NCBI GenBank assembly: GCA_900318765.1
Contig: ONLX01000129.1
Location: 1-41,885, forward strand
Direction: 5' to 3'
Source: an uncultured Eubacteriales bacterium
GTDB lineage: Bacteria > Bacillota > Clostridia > Christensenellales > CAG-138
Length of the DNA: 41,885 nt
Under the pieces are notes generated by a model. The model was not told the origin of the DNA. It was given only the letters and a program-made list of their open reading frames with translations, and did not search any database. The position numbers and the translations under genes are program-made. Shown piece after piece: positions 33,617 to 40,225 of the stretch (positions within the stretch are counted from its first letter, which is position 1; each line of letters opens with the position of its first letter).

Positions 33617-35343
33617 TCTTCAGGTTCCTTCCGGTAGAACGCATTTCCGCCGACAAACTCCCGCAACAAGCTCGTGGGCGGGATCTCATCCTCCACCGCG
33701 GCATCGCGGATATAGTGCAGGAATTTGATAATCCGAAGCACTTCGTCATAACAGGGACTGTCCGGCGTCATCTCCCGCAGCAGCGGATAGATATGCTTTT
33801 TCAGCACGCACAGCTCATAGACGAGCGCGCTGTTTAAAATCGCGTCCGCGCTCTCCTGATACGGGAAGATCCACCGCTGCTCGCCGCGTTGAACGCTCTC
33901 CCACATTCCGAGCGTCCGCTCAATGGATGAGCCGCGCGTAAGATAGTCGCGCACCATACGGCGCAGAAGGCGAACGTCCGTCGACGGGATGCGGTTGTGG
34001 TTATCGAGATTGATCGTCGTCAGTGCGGAGACGTACAGCTTGAAAACGCGTTTGCGGTCGATCGACGGCGTCAACAGCGCAGGATTCAACGCGTGCAAGC
34101 CTTCGATGACCAGAATCGAATCATCCTTCAACGTCACGAACCGACCTTTGTACACGCGGGACCCGGTTGTAAACTCAAACGTCGGAACTTCTACGGTCTC
34201 CCCAAGCAGCAGCGCTTCAAGGTCGCGATTGAACTGCGGCACATCGATCATATTGATATGCTCATAATCGATCTCGCCGTTCTCGTCCGGGTGTACATAC
34301 TTCCGATCGATGTAGTAATCATCGAGCGACAGAAGAATCGGGGTCTTTCCGAGCACGCGCAGCTGCGTGGCGAGCCGGTTGGCGCTCGTCGTCTTCCCCG
34401 AGCTCGAAGGTCCCGCAAGCAGGACCGCTTTTGCGCCTCGATGCAAAATCTTCGTCGCAATCTCGGCAAACCGGCGCTCGTGCAGCGCTTCGTTCACACG
34501 AATCAATTCGCGCACTCGGCCGCTCTCCACCATGGCGTTCAGATCGGAGACCGTCGTGCAGTGCATCAGCTCGCCCCAGTGCTCACTTTCCTCGAACGTC
34601 GCCGCAAGATGCGGAGCATAGACGTACCGAGCGGCACAATCGGGATTCTTCTGCATCGGACGGAGCAGAAACAGCCCGCCGTCACGGTACTGAAGATCAA
34701 ACACGCTCGCAAACCCGGTTGACGGGCACATCTCGCCGTAAAAATAATCCACGTAATCGCCGTGCTGATATACGTCAAAATACGTAAATTCACGCCAAAG
34801 CAGCAGTTTCACCTTGTCGGACTGCCCATCGCTCTCGAAAAAGTCGATCGCTTCGGCGATACCAAGCCGTTTACGCTCAAGCGGATAGTCCGCTTCAACG
34901 ATCCGGCGGCACTCAGCGCGCAGCCGCTCCACGTCCTCCTCAAAGAACGGTTCGCTGCCGTGGATATCGATATCCAATCCCGCGCCGACCGCGTGGTTCA
35001 CGCGCGCGGTGAGGTTCGGAAACAGCGAGCGCATCGCCAAAAAGAAGACAAACAGCAGCGTGCGTTCATAGACCGCCCGCCCGCGCGGTTCATTGTAGCG
35101 AATCAGCTTGATTTTTCCTTCGCCTTTTCGGATCGCGCGGCGCATCCGCGGCGTGGAGGGCGATTCCTCCGTATCCGATTTGCGAACCGGAACATAATTG
35201 AGCGTGAAGACCTCGCCCGCTATATCCGCAGCGAGCGGACGCGTCGCGAGCGAATCGGAATCCAGACCGAGCCGTTGAACCAAATCGAAAAGCCGATCGC
35301 CCGGCTGTGCCTCGATCCTCTGATCATCGATATAAATCTGCAT
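33613..35343 (-). CDS. Nucleoside (uridine) kinase with N-terminal ThrRS-like TGS/SAD domains
   Basis: 576 residues. Residues 1-60 resemble a TGS domain (MQIYIDDQRIEAQPGDRLFDLVQRLG). About 85-235 resemble the second domain of threonyl-tRNA synthetase (AVGAGLDIDIHG). From about 300 a uridine-kinase domain follows with P-loop GPSSSGKT at 311-318 and LSLDDYYIDR. This three-part layout is known in Clostridia and Thermotogae as a uridine/phosphoribulokinase-type protein. It should phosphorylate uridine or cytidine. The ATG at 35343 has AAGGGG upstream. It heads the kinase-DUF1461-tsaD transcript. Confidence 0.9.
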   Translation of the reverse strand: MQIYIDDQRIEAQPGDRLFDLVQRLGLDSDSLATRPLAADIAGEVFTLNYVPVRKSDTEESPSTPRMRRAIRKGEGKIKLIRYNEPRGRAVYERTLLFVFFLAMRSLFPNLTARVNHAVGAGLDIDIHGSEPFFEEDVERLRAECRRIVEADYPLERKRLGIAEAIDFFESDGQSDKVKLLLWREFTYFDVYQHGDYVDYFYGEMCPSTGFASVFDLQYRDGGLFLLRPMQKNPDCAARYVYAPHLAATFEESEHWGELMHCTTVSDLNAMVESGRVRELIRVNEALHERRFAEIATKILHRGAKAVLLAGPSSSGKTTSANRLATQLRVLGKTPILLSLDDYYIDRKYVHPDENGEIDYEHINMIDVPQFNRDLEALLLGETVEVPTFEFTTGSRVYKGRFVTLKDDSILVIEGLHALNPALLTPSIDRKRVFKLYVSALTTINLDNHNRIPSTDVRLLRRMVRDYLTRGSSIERTLGMWESVQRGEQRWIFPYQESADAILNSALVYELCVLKKHIYPLLREMTPDSPCYDEVLRIIKFLHYIRDAAVEDEIPPTSLLREFVGGNAFYRKEPEE

Positions 35344-35378
35344 ACGAGGTTCCCCTTTCAACAGAATCTGCCGAAAAC

Positions 35379-35407
35379 AGTATACCAAGAATGTTGAATT
35401 TGAGCAA
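35379..35407 (-). promoter_or_regulatory. Sigma-A promoter of the nucleoside kinase-tsaD operon
   Basis: Minus strand: TTGCTC (35407-35402), 17 bases, TATACT (35384-35379). It is back to back with the riboswitch promoter. Confidence 0.72.
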
Positions 35408-35415
35408 GGGAACTC

Positions 35416-35444
35416 TTGACGAGTTCACAAAAAGCTCATATAAT
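35416..35444 (+). promoter_or_regulatory. Sigma-A promoter of the riboswitch/antiporter transcript
   Basis: TTGACG at 35416-35421, 17 bases, TATAAT at 35439-35444. Transcription should start at about 35451, just before the aptamer. Confidence 0.88.
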
Positions 35445-35450
35445 AAGCAC

Positions 35451-35543
35451 GTAAAGGGGAGTAGCACCGTGCATGCTTGCACGGGGTCGTTCGCGTCATC
35501 ACGAACCGTACGGTTCCGCGGCGACCGGATATCGCGAGACTTT
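35451..35543 (+). promoter_or_regulatory. yybP-ykoY (Mn2+) riboswitch aptamer
   Basis: The conserved 5' element GGGGAGTAGC is at 35456-35465 and the 3' element GCGAGAC at 35534-35540. Between them are two helical arms (the first CCGTGCATGCTTGCACGG). Closing stem P1 can form from AAAG (35453-35456) and CTTT (35540-35543). This is the order of the yybP-ykoY family, whose members sense manganese. P1 shares CTTT with the following terminator, which predicts that Mn2+ binding prevents termination (an ON switch). Confidence 0.85.
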
Positions 35544-35580
35544 TATGCATATTTTGAATGCATAAAAGTTTTTTTCTTTT
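35539..35580 (+). terminator. Riboswitch-controlled terminator
   Basis: ACTTTTATGCAT (35539-35550), seven-base loop, ATGCATAAAAGT (35558-35569): a perfect 12-bp stem followed by a T-run (TTTTTTTCTTTT). It ends 20 bases before the antiporter ATG. Confidence 0.93.
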
Positions 35581-35599
35581 ATGCGGAAAGGAACGAAAA

Positions 35600-36592
35600 A
35601 TGGTATTTTCATGGAACGGACTCTTCACTCCATCCCTCTGGGGAACGCTGCTGTTCTTCGCAATCGGCCTCGGGCTGATCTGCTTTGCCGGCGATAAGTT
35701 TGTCGATGCAGCCGTTGCGATTGCAACGCGGCTGAAGATTCCGCAGATCGTTGTCGGCGCGACGATCGTTTCCCTCGGAACGACACTGCCCGAAATCCTT
35801 GTTTCGACCACGGCCGTGCTCGGCGCTGCACAGTCGCCGGATATCTGCTTCGGCAATGCGATCGGCAGCATCATCTGCAACACGGCGCTGATTGCCGGTA
35901 TCGGGCAGCTGATCCGCCCGACGCGCGAGGCGAAAACGAGCTCGATCAACTGGCGGCTGTCGTTCTTTGTTCTGACGGTGCTCGCCATGTTCGCGATGCT
36001 GTTCTTCAACAGTCTCACGCTGCCGCGTTGGTTCGGATTCATTCTGCTCGGCGGATTCGTTGCGTACGCAATCCTTTCGATCAAGCTCACGAATCGCGAC
36101 GATGCGGAACCGGTTGAGAGCCTTGACAAGGTCATGAAAATTCCGGTTGCTCTGATCCTGCTTGTCGTAACCGCCGCAGGGTTGTTCCTCGGTGCGAACC
36201 TGCTCGTCGATAACGGGCAGATTCTTGCCGTTGAGTACCTGCACGTTCCAGAACGCGTTGTTGCGGTCACGATGATTGCGCTCGGTACCTCGCTGCCGGA
36301 GCTTGTGACGACCCTGACCTCCGCAATCAAAGGGCGGGAGGACGTCGGTCTCGGCAACATCATCGGCGCGAACCTGTTCAACCTGCTCGCTGTCATCGGC
36401 ATTCCGAACGCGCTCGGCGGCGCCATCACAGCTTCTCCCTCCGCGGCATACATTGATCTCCCGATTGCGCTTGCCGTCATGCTGATTCTGATTGTTCCGA
36501 TGATGATTCGCAAAAAGGGATCGCGGCTGCAGGGCGGCCTTCTGCTGCTCGGATATATCGCGTACTGCATTTATTCGTTTGTCGCGGCCTGA
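35600..36592 (+). CDS. CaCA-family cation/sodium antiporter, candidate Mn2+ exporter
   Basis: 330 residues, about ten membrane helices. Both alpha repeats of the Ca2+:cation antiporter family are present: VVGATIVSLGTTLPEILVS (51-69, Glu65) with GNAIGSIICN, and VTMIALGTSLPELVTTL (222-239, Glu234) with GNIIGANLFN. The family exchanges Na+ or H+ for Ca2+. The ATG at 35600 has AAAGGAA upstream; earlier in-frame ATGs lie inside the riboswitch terminator. Control by a Mn2+ riboswitch suggests the true cargo is Mn2+, or Mn2+ and Ca2+; this is inference. Confidence 0.92.
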   Translation: MVFSWNGLFTPSLWGTLLFFAIGLGLICFAGDKFVDAAVAIATRLKIPQIVVGATIVSLGTTLPEILVSTTAVLGAAQSPDICFGNAIGSIICNTALIAGIGQLIRPTREAKTSSINWRLSFFVLTVLAMFAMLFFNSLTLPRWFGFILLGGFVAYAILSIKLTNRDDAEPVESLDKVMKIPVALILLVVTAAGLFLGANLLVDNGQILAVEYLHVPERVVAVTMIALGTSLPELVTTLTSAIKGREDVGLGNIIGANLFNLLAVIGIPNALGGAITASPSAAYIDLPIALAVMLILIVPMMIRKKGSRLQGGLLLLGYIAYCIYSFVAA

Positions 36593-36616
36593 CAAGCATT
36601 CCATCAATCCATTGCC

Positions 36617-36653
36617 GATGGGCAGCCTGAATTACGATTTCAGGTTGCCCATC
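36617..36653. other. 15-bp hairpin over the stop of the small minus-strand gene
   Basis: 36617-36631 pairs with 36639-36653 (one G-T pair), seven-base loop. On the minus strand the loop region holds the TAA stop of the 108-residue gene, and no T-run follows on either side. It probably acts as a boundary between the convergent transcripts. Confidence 0.7.
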
Positions 36654-36958
36654 AGTTGCATCAGCTGCAAAATTTTGTCCATGTCCGGCTTCTTCTGCCG
36701 CGGTTCCTGCGGGAGCGGGCGCATGGGATCGTCCTGGCGAAGCGGATCGAACGGCGGCGGAGGCGGCGGCGCGGGCGGACATGGCTGATCCAAACGTCTC
36801 GCCACTTCGCGCACCCAGTCCTGCGGAAAGCTCTCGGCCAGCATGGAAAGGTACCCGCGCAGCCCGTAGCGTCCGCGCTCATTGCGAACGGTCTCACCGA
36901 GCAGAACGGCTGCTTCGGTCGTTTTCTGATCCGGCGGATTCGGCTGTAAATAAGACAT
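36632..36958 (-). CDS. Small proline-rich protein of unknown function
   Basis: 108 residues. The N-terminal half (about 10-55) looks helical and conserved in style (TTEAAVLLGETVRNERGRYGLRGYLSMLAESFPQDWVREVARRL). A poly-proline run (PPAPPPPPPF, about 60-70) and a short amphipathic C-terminal helix (DMDKILQLMQLMGNLKS) follow. No signal peptide or membrane helix. I do not recognise the family. AGGAGG precedes the ATG at 36958; the longer open frame upstream runs through the next gene's promoter and is rejected. It diverges from the small gene at 37039. Confidence 0.75.
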   Translation of the reverse strand: MSYLQPNPPDQKTTEAAVLLGETVRNERGRYGLRGYLSMLAESFPQDWVREVARRLDQPCPPAPPPPPPFDPLRQDDPMRPLPQEPRQKKPDMDKILQLMQLMGNLKS

Positions 36959-36978
36959 ACGACACCTCCTGTCATTCC

Positions 36979-36986
36979 ATTGTATG
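36979..36986 (-). promoter_or_regulatory. Candidate sporulation-type -10 (CATACAAT), minus strand
   Basis: CATACAAT fits the sigma-E -10 consensus CATACAnT; it also contains TACAAT, acceptable for sigma-A, but no -35 at 17 bases is visible. Only about 20 bases separate it from the ATG at 36958. Confidence 0.4.
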
Positions 36987-37013
36987 CAAAGCGCACCAAA
37001 TCCGTACCCACTG

Positions 37014-37021
37014 CATACCAT
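37014..37021 (+). promoter_or_regulatory. Candidate sporulation-type -10 (CATACCAT), plus strand
   Basis: CATACCAT lies 17 bases before the ATG at 37039, mirroring the minus-strand CATACAAT. It has one mismatch to CATACAnT, and no -35 is evident. Confidence 0.3.
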
Positions 37022-37038
37022 GTTGCGGAGGTGATTGA

Positions 37039-37239
37039 ATGCTGCAGGACGACTATGAATTCTACCGATCCAAATCCAAGCGGGAGCTATTGGAAACGCT
37101 GGCAAAGATGACGCAGGAGCAAAAGCAGAACGGAACGCTCGATGCAGCGTCCATGGAGGAAACCTATCGGATGCTTTCGCCGCTGCTTGATAATCGGCAA
37201 AAGCAGCTTCTCCGCGCCCTGATCGACGAGCTGAAGTAG
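37039..37239 (+). CDS. Small helical protein of unknown function
   Basis: 66 residues, predicted all helical and charged (FYRSKSKRELLETLAKMTQEQKQNG...METYRMLSPLLDNRQKQLLRALIDELK-type composition). No membrane helix or metal motif. Reality is supported by a strong GGAGGTGA before the ATG and by a GC-rich terminator directly after the stop. Not recognised. Divergent from the proline-rich gene, with which it may be co-regulated. Confidence 0.75.
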   Translation: MLQDDYEFYRSKSKRELLETLAKMTQEQKQNGTLDAASMEETYRMLSPLLDNRQKQLLRALIDELK

Positions 37240-37240
37240 C

Positions 37241-37270
37241 AAAAGCCCGCCCGGGCACCCGGGCGGGTTT
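37241..37270. terminator. Bidirectional terminator between the small gene and the Ig-like protein gene
   Basis: CCCGCCCGGG/CCCGGGCGGG (37246-37255 and 37258-37267), followed by TTT on plus and by CTTTT on minus. Confidence 0.82.
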
Positions 37271-37291
37271 GATTTCAAAATTTTGCTTCGT

Positions 37292-38788
37292 TTATTGCAG
37301 CTCTCTCTGTTTCTTCTTTCGGTTCTTCGAAGCGAGAACGATTGCAATGATCACGAGCGGCGGAACCGTAACCAGAACGAATGCCCCGATGATCCCAAGC
37401 AGCAGAATCTTCAGATCTGGCGCGCTGTACGGAACCGATCGTTCCACCATGCGGCCGCAGACGAGGCAAGTTCCGATCTCAACGCCATCCTGTGTTTGCG
37501 TCGGGTTGGACAGCGTCCGCCATTCGGCAACGATATGCTTTTCCACGCTCGTGCGCTCTCCGCAGCTGCATTCGCGCCAATGCTCGACGTTATCGCTCAA
37601 ATAGGTTTCCCCGAACACATGCCGGTGCTGATCCGCGGGCTTTTCGGTCGGCTGATCGACTGCGATCGGTGCTTCCGTGGCAACAGGCGCCGTCGTAACA
37701 ACCGGCTCTGCCGTCGGCGCGGGCGTTTCATGCGCTTCTGTTGCCGGAGCAGCCGTAGCGGGAGCAACCGTTACCGTGCTGTTGGCGGACTTCACGGTCA
37801 ACGAAGCTTTGTTCGAATACACTTCCTCCACCGGGGTCGAGAATCGGCAGGTTACTTTCCAACCGTCCAGCGAGGCGGGAATCTTCGTCAGTTTCAACTT
37901 TTCACTCGATGCGCCGGAGAGTTTCAACCCTTTGAAATGGCTTTCCGCCTGCTTTGCGTCGACACGCTCACCGTCCTTTTCAAAGAACCAGCGGCAGGAT
38001 TCGGAATTGTCCGCCCGAGCGATGAACAGACATCCTTCTCCCTCCTGCACCGTCTCCTTGGTCGGATGCTTCGTGATCTTGATTTCCTCGTATACAACGA
38101 CCGAAACCGTCGTCGTAAACTTTTTCTCCTTGCCTTCGGAATCCGTCAGCTTGGCGCTGACCGTCACCTTCTGCTTGCCCGCTTTGGAAAAGGATTTCGG
38201 GGAATAAGAAAGATAGGATTTCGAAACCGTCTCCTTCGCGTTGCCGCTCGGAGTCGTTTGATTCGCAACAATCACCATGTCGGCCGGGTCAAACGATTCT
38301 CCGATCAGGTAGTTCGTCCTGGACGGATTCTTCTTGACGGAAATCGAATTGGTCCACGCCGCAGGCGCGTCGCCCTTTTCACTGTCCGGAGTCTCTACGA
38401 TCGGTTCGATCGACGGCTTGACCGTCACCTGAAGCGTGGTGCTGAAGTCCTGATACGCGCCGCTCTTTCCGACAATGCGTGCGGTGACCGTCACGGTTTT
38501 GGTTCCTGCCGAAGTAAACGTCTTCGGTGAATAGCTCAAAAGATTTTCGCCCAACGTGTTGATGGTTACGGTTCCGTCCGAATGCTCGACGTATCCGCGA
38601 ACCGCGATGCCGCTCGGATCAAAGCTCTCTCCCACATAATACGACATCTTGGTCGGGTTCTTCGAGACAAAGATCGACGTATACCAAACCGAAGGCTCCG
38701 CGCCCACAGCCGGCACCAGCGCAAACAGCAGCAGCATCGCAAGCGCAGCAGTCCAAAAACGCTTCCGGTTCATTCCCAAATGCTTCAT
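37292..38788 (-). CDS. Secreted, membrane-anchored Ig-like domain protein
   Basis: 498 residues. Signal peptide (1-30, ending VGAEP). Two related Ig-like domains of the 'Y-x-V-G-E-S-F-D-P' kind at about 35-125 and 145-235, and a third Ig-like region at about 237-330. A Thr/Pro/Ala linker (about 335-385) and a Cys/His module (HRHVFGE...HWRECSCGER...GTCLVCGR, about 387-455) lead to a C-terminal membrane helix (about 462-488) with a basic tail. It is probably displayed on the cell surface, binding partner unknown. GGAGGGG precedes the ATG. Confidence 0.87.
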   Translation of the reverse strand: MKHLGMNRKRFWTAALAMLLLFALVPAVGAEPSVWYTSIFVSKNPTKMSYYVGESFDPSGIAVRGYVEHSDGTVTINTLGENLLSYSPKTFTSAGTKTVTVTARIVGKSGAYQDFSTTLQVTVKPSIEPIVETPDSEKGDAPAAWTNSISVKKNPSRTNYLIGESFDPADMVIVANQTTPSGNAKETVSKSYLSYSPKSFSKAGKQKVTVSAKLTDSEGKEKKFTTTVSVVVYEEIKITKHPTKETVQEGEGCLFIARADNSESCRWFFEKDGERVDAKQAESHFKGLKLSGASSEKLKLTKIPASLDGWKVTCRFSTPVEEVYSNKASLTVKSANSTVTVAPATAAPATEAHETPAPTAEPVVTTAPVATEAPIAVDQPTEKPADQHRHVFGETYLSDNVEHWRECSCGERTSVEKHIVAEWRTLSNPTQTQDGVEIGTCLVCGRMVERSVPYSAPDLKILLLGIIGAFVLVTVPPLVIIAIVLASKNRKKKQRELQ

Positions 38789-38866
38789 TCCATTACCCCT
38801 CCGAAAGAATCATGTTCAGCCGGCTCGCGATTTTCCAATAGAATCGAAGTCTTTCCTTCCATGATC

Positions 38867-38895
38867 ATTGTATAAATTCAGCCCTGTTTTGTCAA
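38867..38895 (-). promoter_or_regulatory. Sigma-A promoter of the Ig-like protein gene
   Basis: Minus strand: TTGACA (38895-38890), 17 bases, TACAAT (38872-38867), leaving a leader of about 70 bases before the ATG. Confidence 0.85.
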
Positions 38896-38907
38896 GATTT
38901 CCCCAAC

Positions 38908-38932
38908 AAAAAAGCGACCGGATCGGTCGCTT
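38908..38932 (-). terminator. Intrinsic terminator after ricT
   Basis: AAGCGACCG/CGGTCGCTT, nine base pairs with a three-base loop, followed on the minus strand by a T-run. Confidence 0.92.
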
Positions 38933-38941
38933 CCATTCCTA

Positions 38942-40213
38942 TTAGGATTCCGTCTGCTGCGCAGGTTGCTGTCCGCTCGGCTTTGCGGATCTGCGGTTTC
39001 GATTGCGCCGCCGGTTGTTCCGCTTCTCTATCGGCTTCGCCTGCTCGGATTCGGTTTGTGCAGAAGTTTTTTCCTGCTTCGGAGCATTGGACTTCGGCTT
39101 CTGTGTGCGCTTTTGCGTATTCTTCTTTTCGCCGTTTTGTTCGCCCTGTTTGGAAGGCTGTTCCTCTTGGCGCTGCTCGTTCTGCTTGCCGCTTTGCGGC
39201 GCGCGCCGCTGCCGTTTGCCGTTTTGCTTGCTTTCCAGCTTCTGTTCGGGCAGCTGATTTCCTTCGACGGCTTCAGCGGACCGCGCAGGCTTTCGATTGC
39301 GCATCGGTTTTTGCCCGTTTTCCCGCCGTGCCATGGCCGCAAAATCTTCCGTCTGCTCACTCTTCTGCGCTGCATGGTCAAGGGCAATCTGCGGAATCGG
39401 CTCCCCGACAGGGCTCAGATGCGTATAAGGATACTCCCGCACATCAATCGTACCGTCTTCCATCGTCAGCCGCACTTTGGTGCGCTCGGTAATCGCGTTG
39501 TTCTCCACAACCGTTCCGACGCCGTCAATCGTATTGATCTCCTTCCCGACCCGCGGCATGACCTTCTTCATCTCTTCATAGACGTTCTGTTCATACTGCA
39601 GGCAGCACATCAGTCTGCCGCAAAGGCCGGAAATCTTCGTCGGGCTCAGGGAAAGATTCTGTTCCTTCGCCATTTTGATCGAGACGGGGCGGAAATCGTC
39701 CAAAAATGCGTTGCAGCATACCGGCCGTCCGCATGGACCGAGCCCGCCGAGCATCTTTGCCTCATCGCGTACGCCGATCTGCCGAAGCTCGATTCTCGTA
39801 CGCAGCGAGTAAGCAAGGTCCTTGACAAGATCGCGGAAGTCGACGCGCTCATCTGCCGTGAAATAAAACACGATCTTGCTGCCGTTAAAAATGTATTCCG
39901 CATCCACGAGCTTCATATCGAGCCCATGGTCCCGGATCTTTTGCTCGCAAATCGCGAATGCTTCCGGTTCTTTTTTCGCATACTGCTCGCGCATCCGCCA
40001 ATCCTCTTCCGTCGCAATCCGGATGACCGGCTTCAGCGGTGCGACGATCTCGCTCTCGTCCACCTCTTTCGGCTCGCCGGAAACATTCCCGAATTCCAAC
40101 CCGCGCGACGTTTCAACGATCGCTCCGTCTCCCGCATGGAACGGGAGATCCAGTGGATCGAAATAATAGATCCGTCCGCTCGTTTTAAACTTGACACCGA
40201 TGACTTTAACCAT
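38942..40213 (-). CDS. ricT: RicT (YaaT/PSP1 domain) with basic C-terminal extension
   Basis: 423 residues. The PSP1 domain (about 1-280) carries the conserved cysteines GPCGRPVCC (Cys161, 166, 167) and GLCGRLMCC (Cys198, 203, 204), which hold iron-sulphur in the Ric (Y) complex. RicT in B. subtilis supports RNase Y-dependent mRNA maturation and sporulation. The last 140 residues are an Arg/Lys/Gln/Asn-rich, low-complexity tail ending in RRRNRNRRSAKPSGQQ. The start has GAGGG upstream; holB ends 12 bases before. The holB-ricT order is conserved in Bacillota. Confidence 0.93.
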   Translation of the reverse strand: MVKVIGVKFKTSGRIYYFDPLDLPFHAGDGAIVETSRGLEFGNVSGEPKEVDESEIVAPLKPVIRIATEEDWRMREQYAKKEPEAFAICEQKIRDHGLDMKLVDAEYIFNGSKIVFYFTADERVDFRDLVKDLAYSLRTRIELRQIGVRDEAKMLGGLGPCGRPVCCNAFLDDFRPVSIKMAKEQNLSLSPTKISGLCGRLMCCLQYEQNVYEEMKKVMPRVGKEINTIDGVGTVVENNAITERTKVRLTMEDGTIDVREYPYTHLSPVGEPIPQIALDHAAQKSEQTEDFAAMARRENGQKPMRNRKPARSAEAVEGNQLPEQKLESKQNGKRQRRAPQSGKQNEQRQEEQPSKQGEQNGEKKNTQKRTQKPKSNAPKQEKTSAQTESEQAKPIEKRNNRRRNRNRRSAKPSGQQPAQQTES

Positions 40214-40225
40214 ATTCCATATCCC

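Noticed and set aside
37283..38530. 415-codon open frame on the plus strand
   Set aside because: Antisense to the Ig-like protein, which has signal peptide, domains, promoter and ribosome site.
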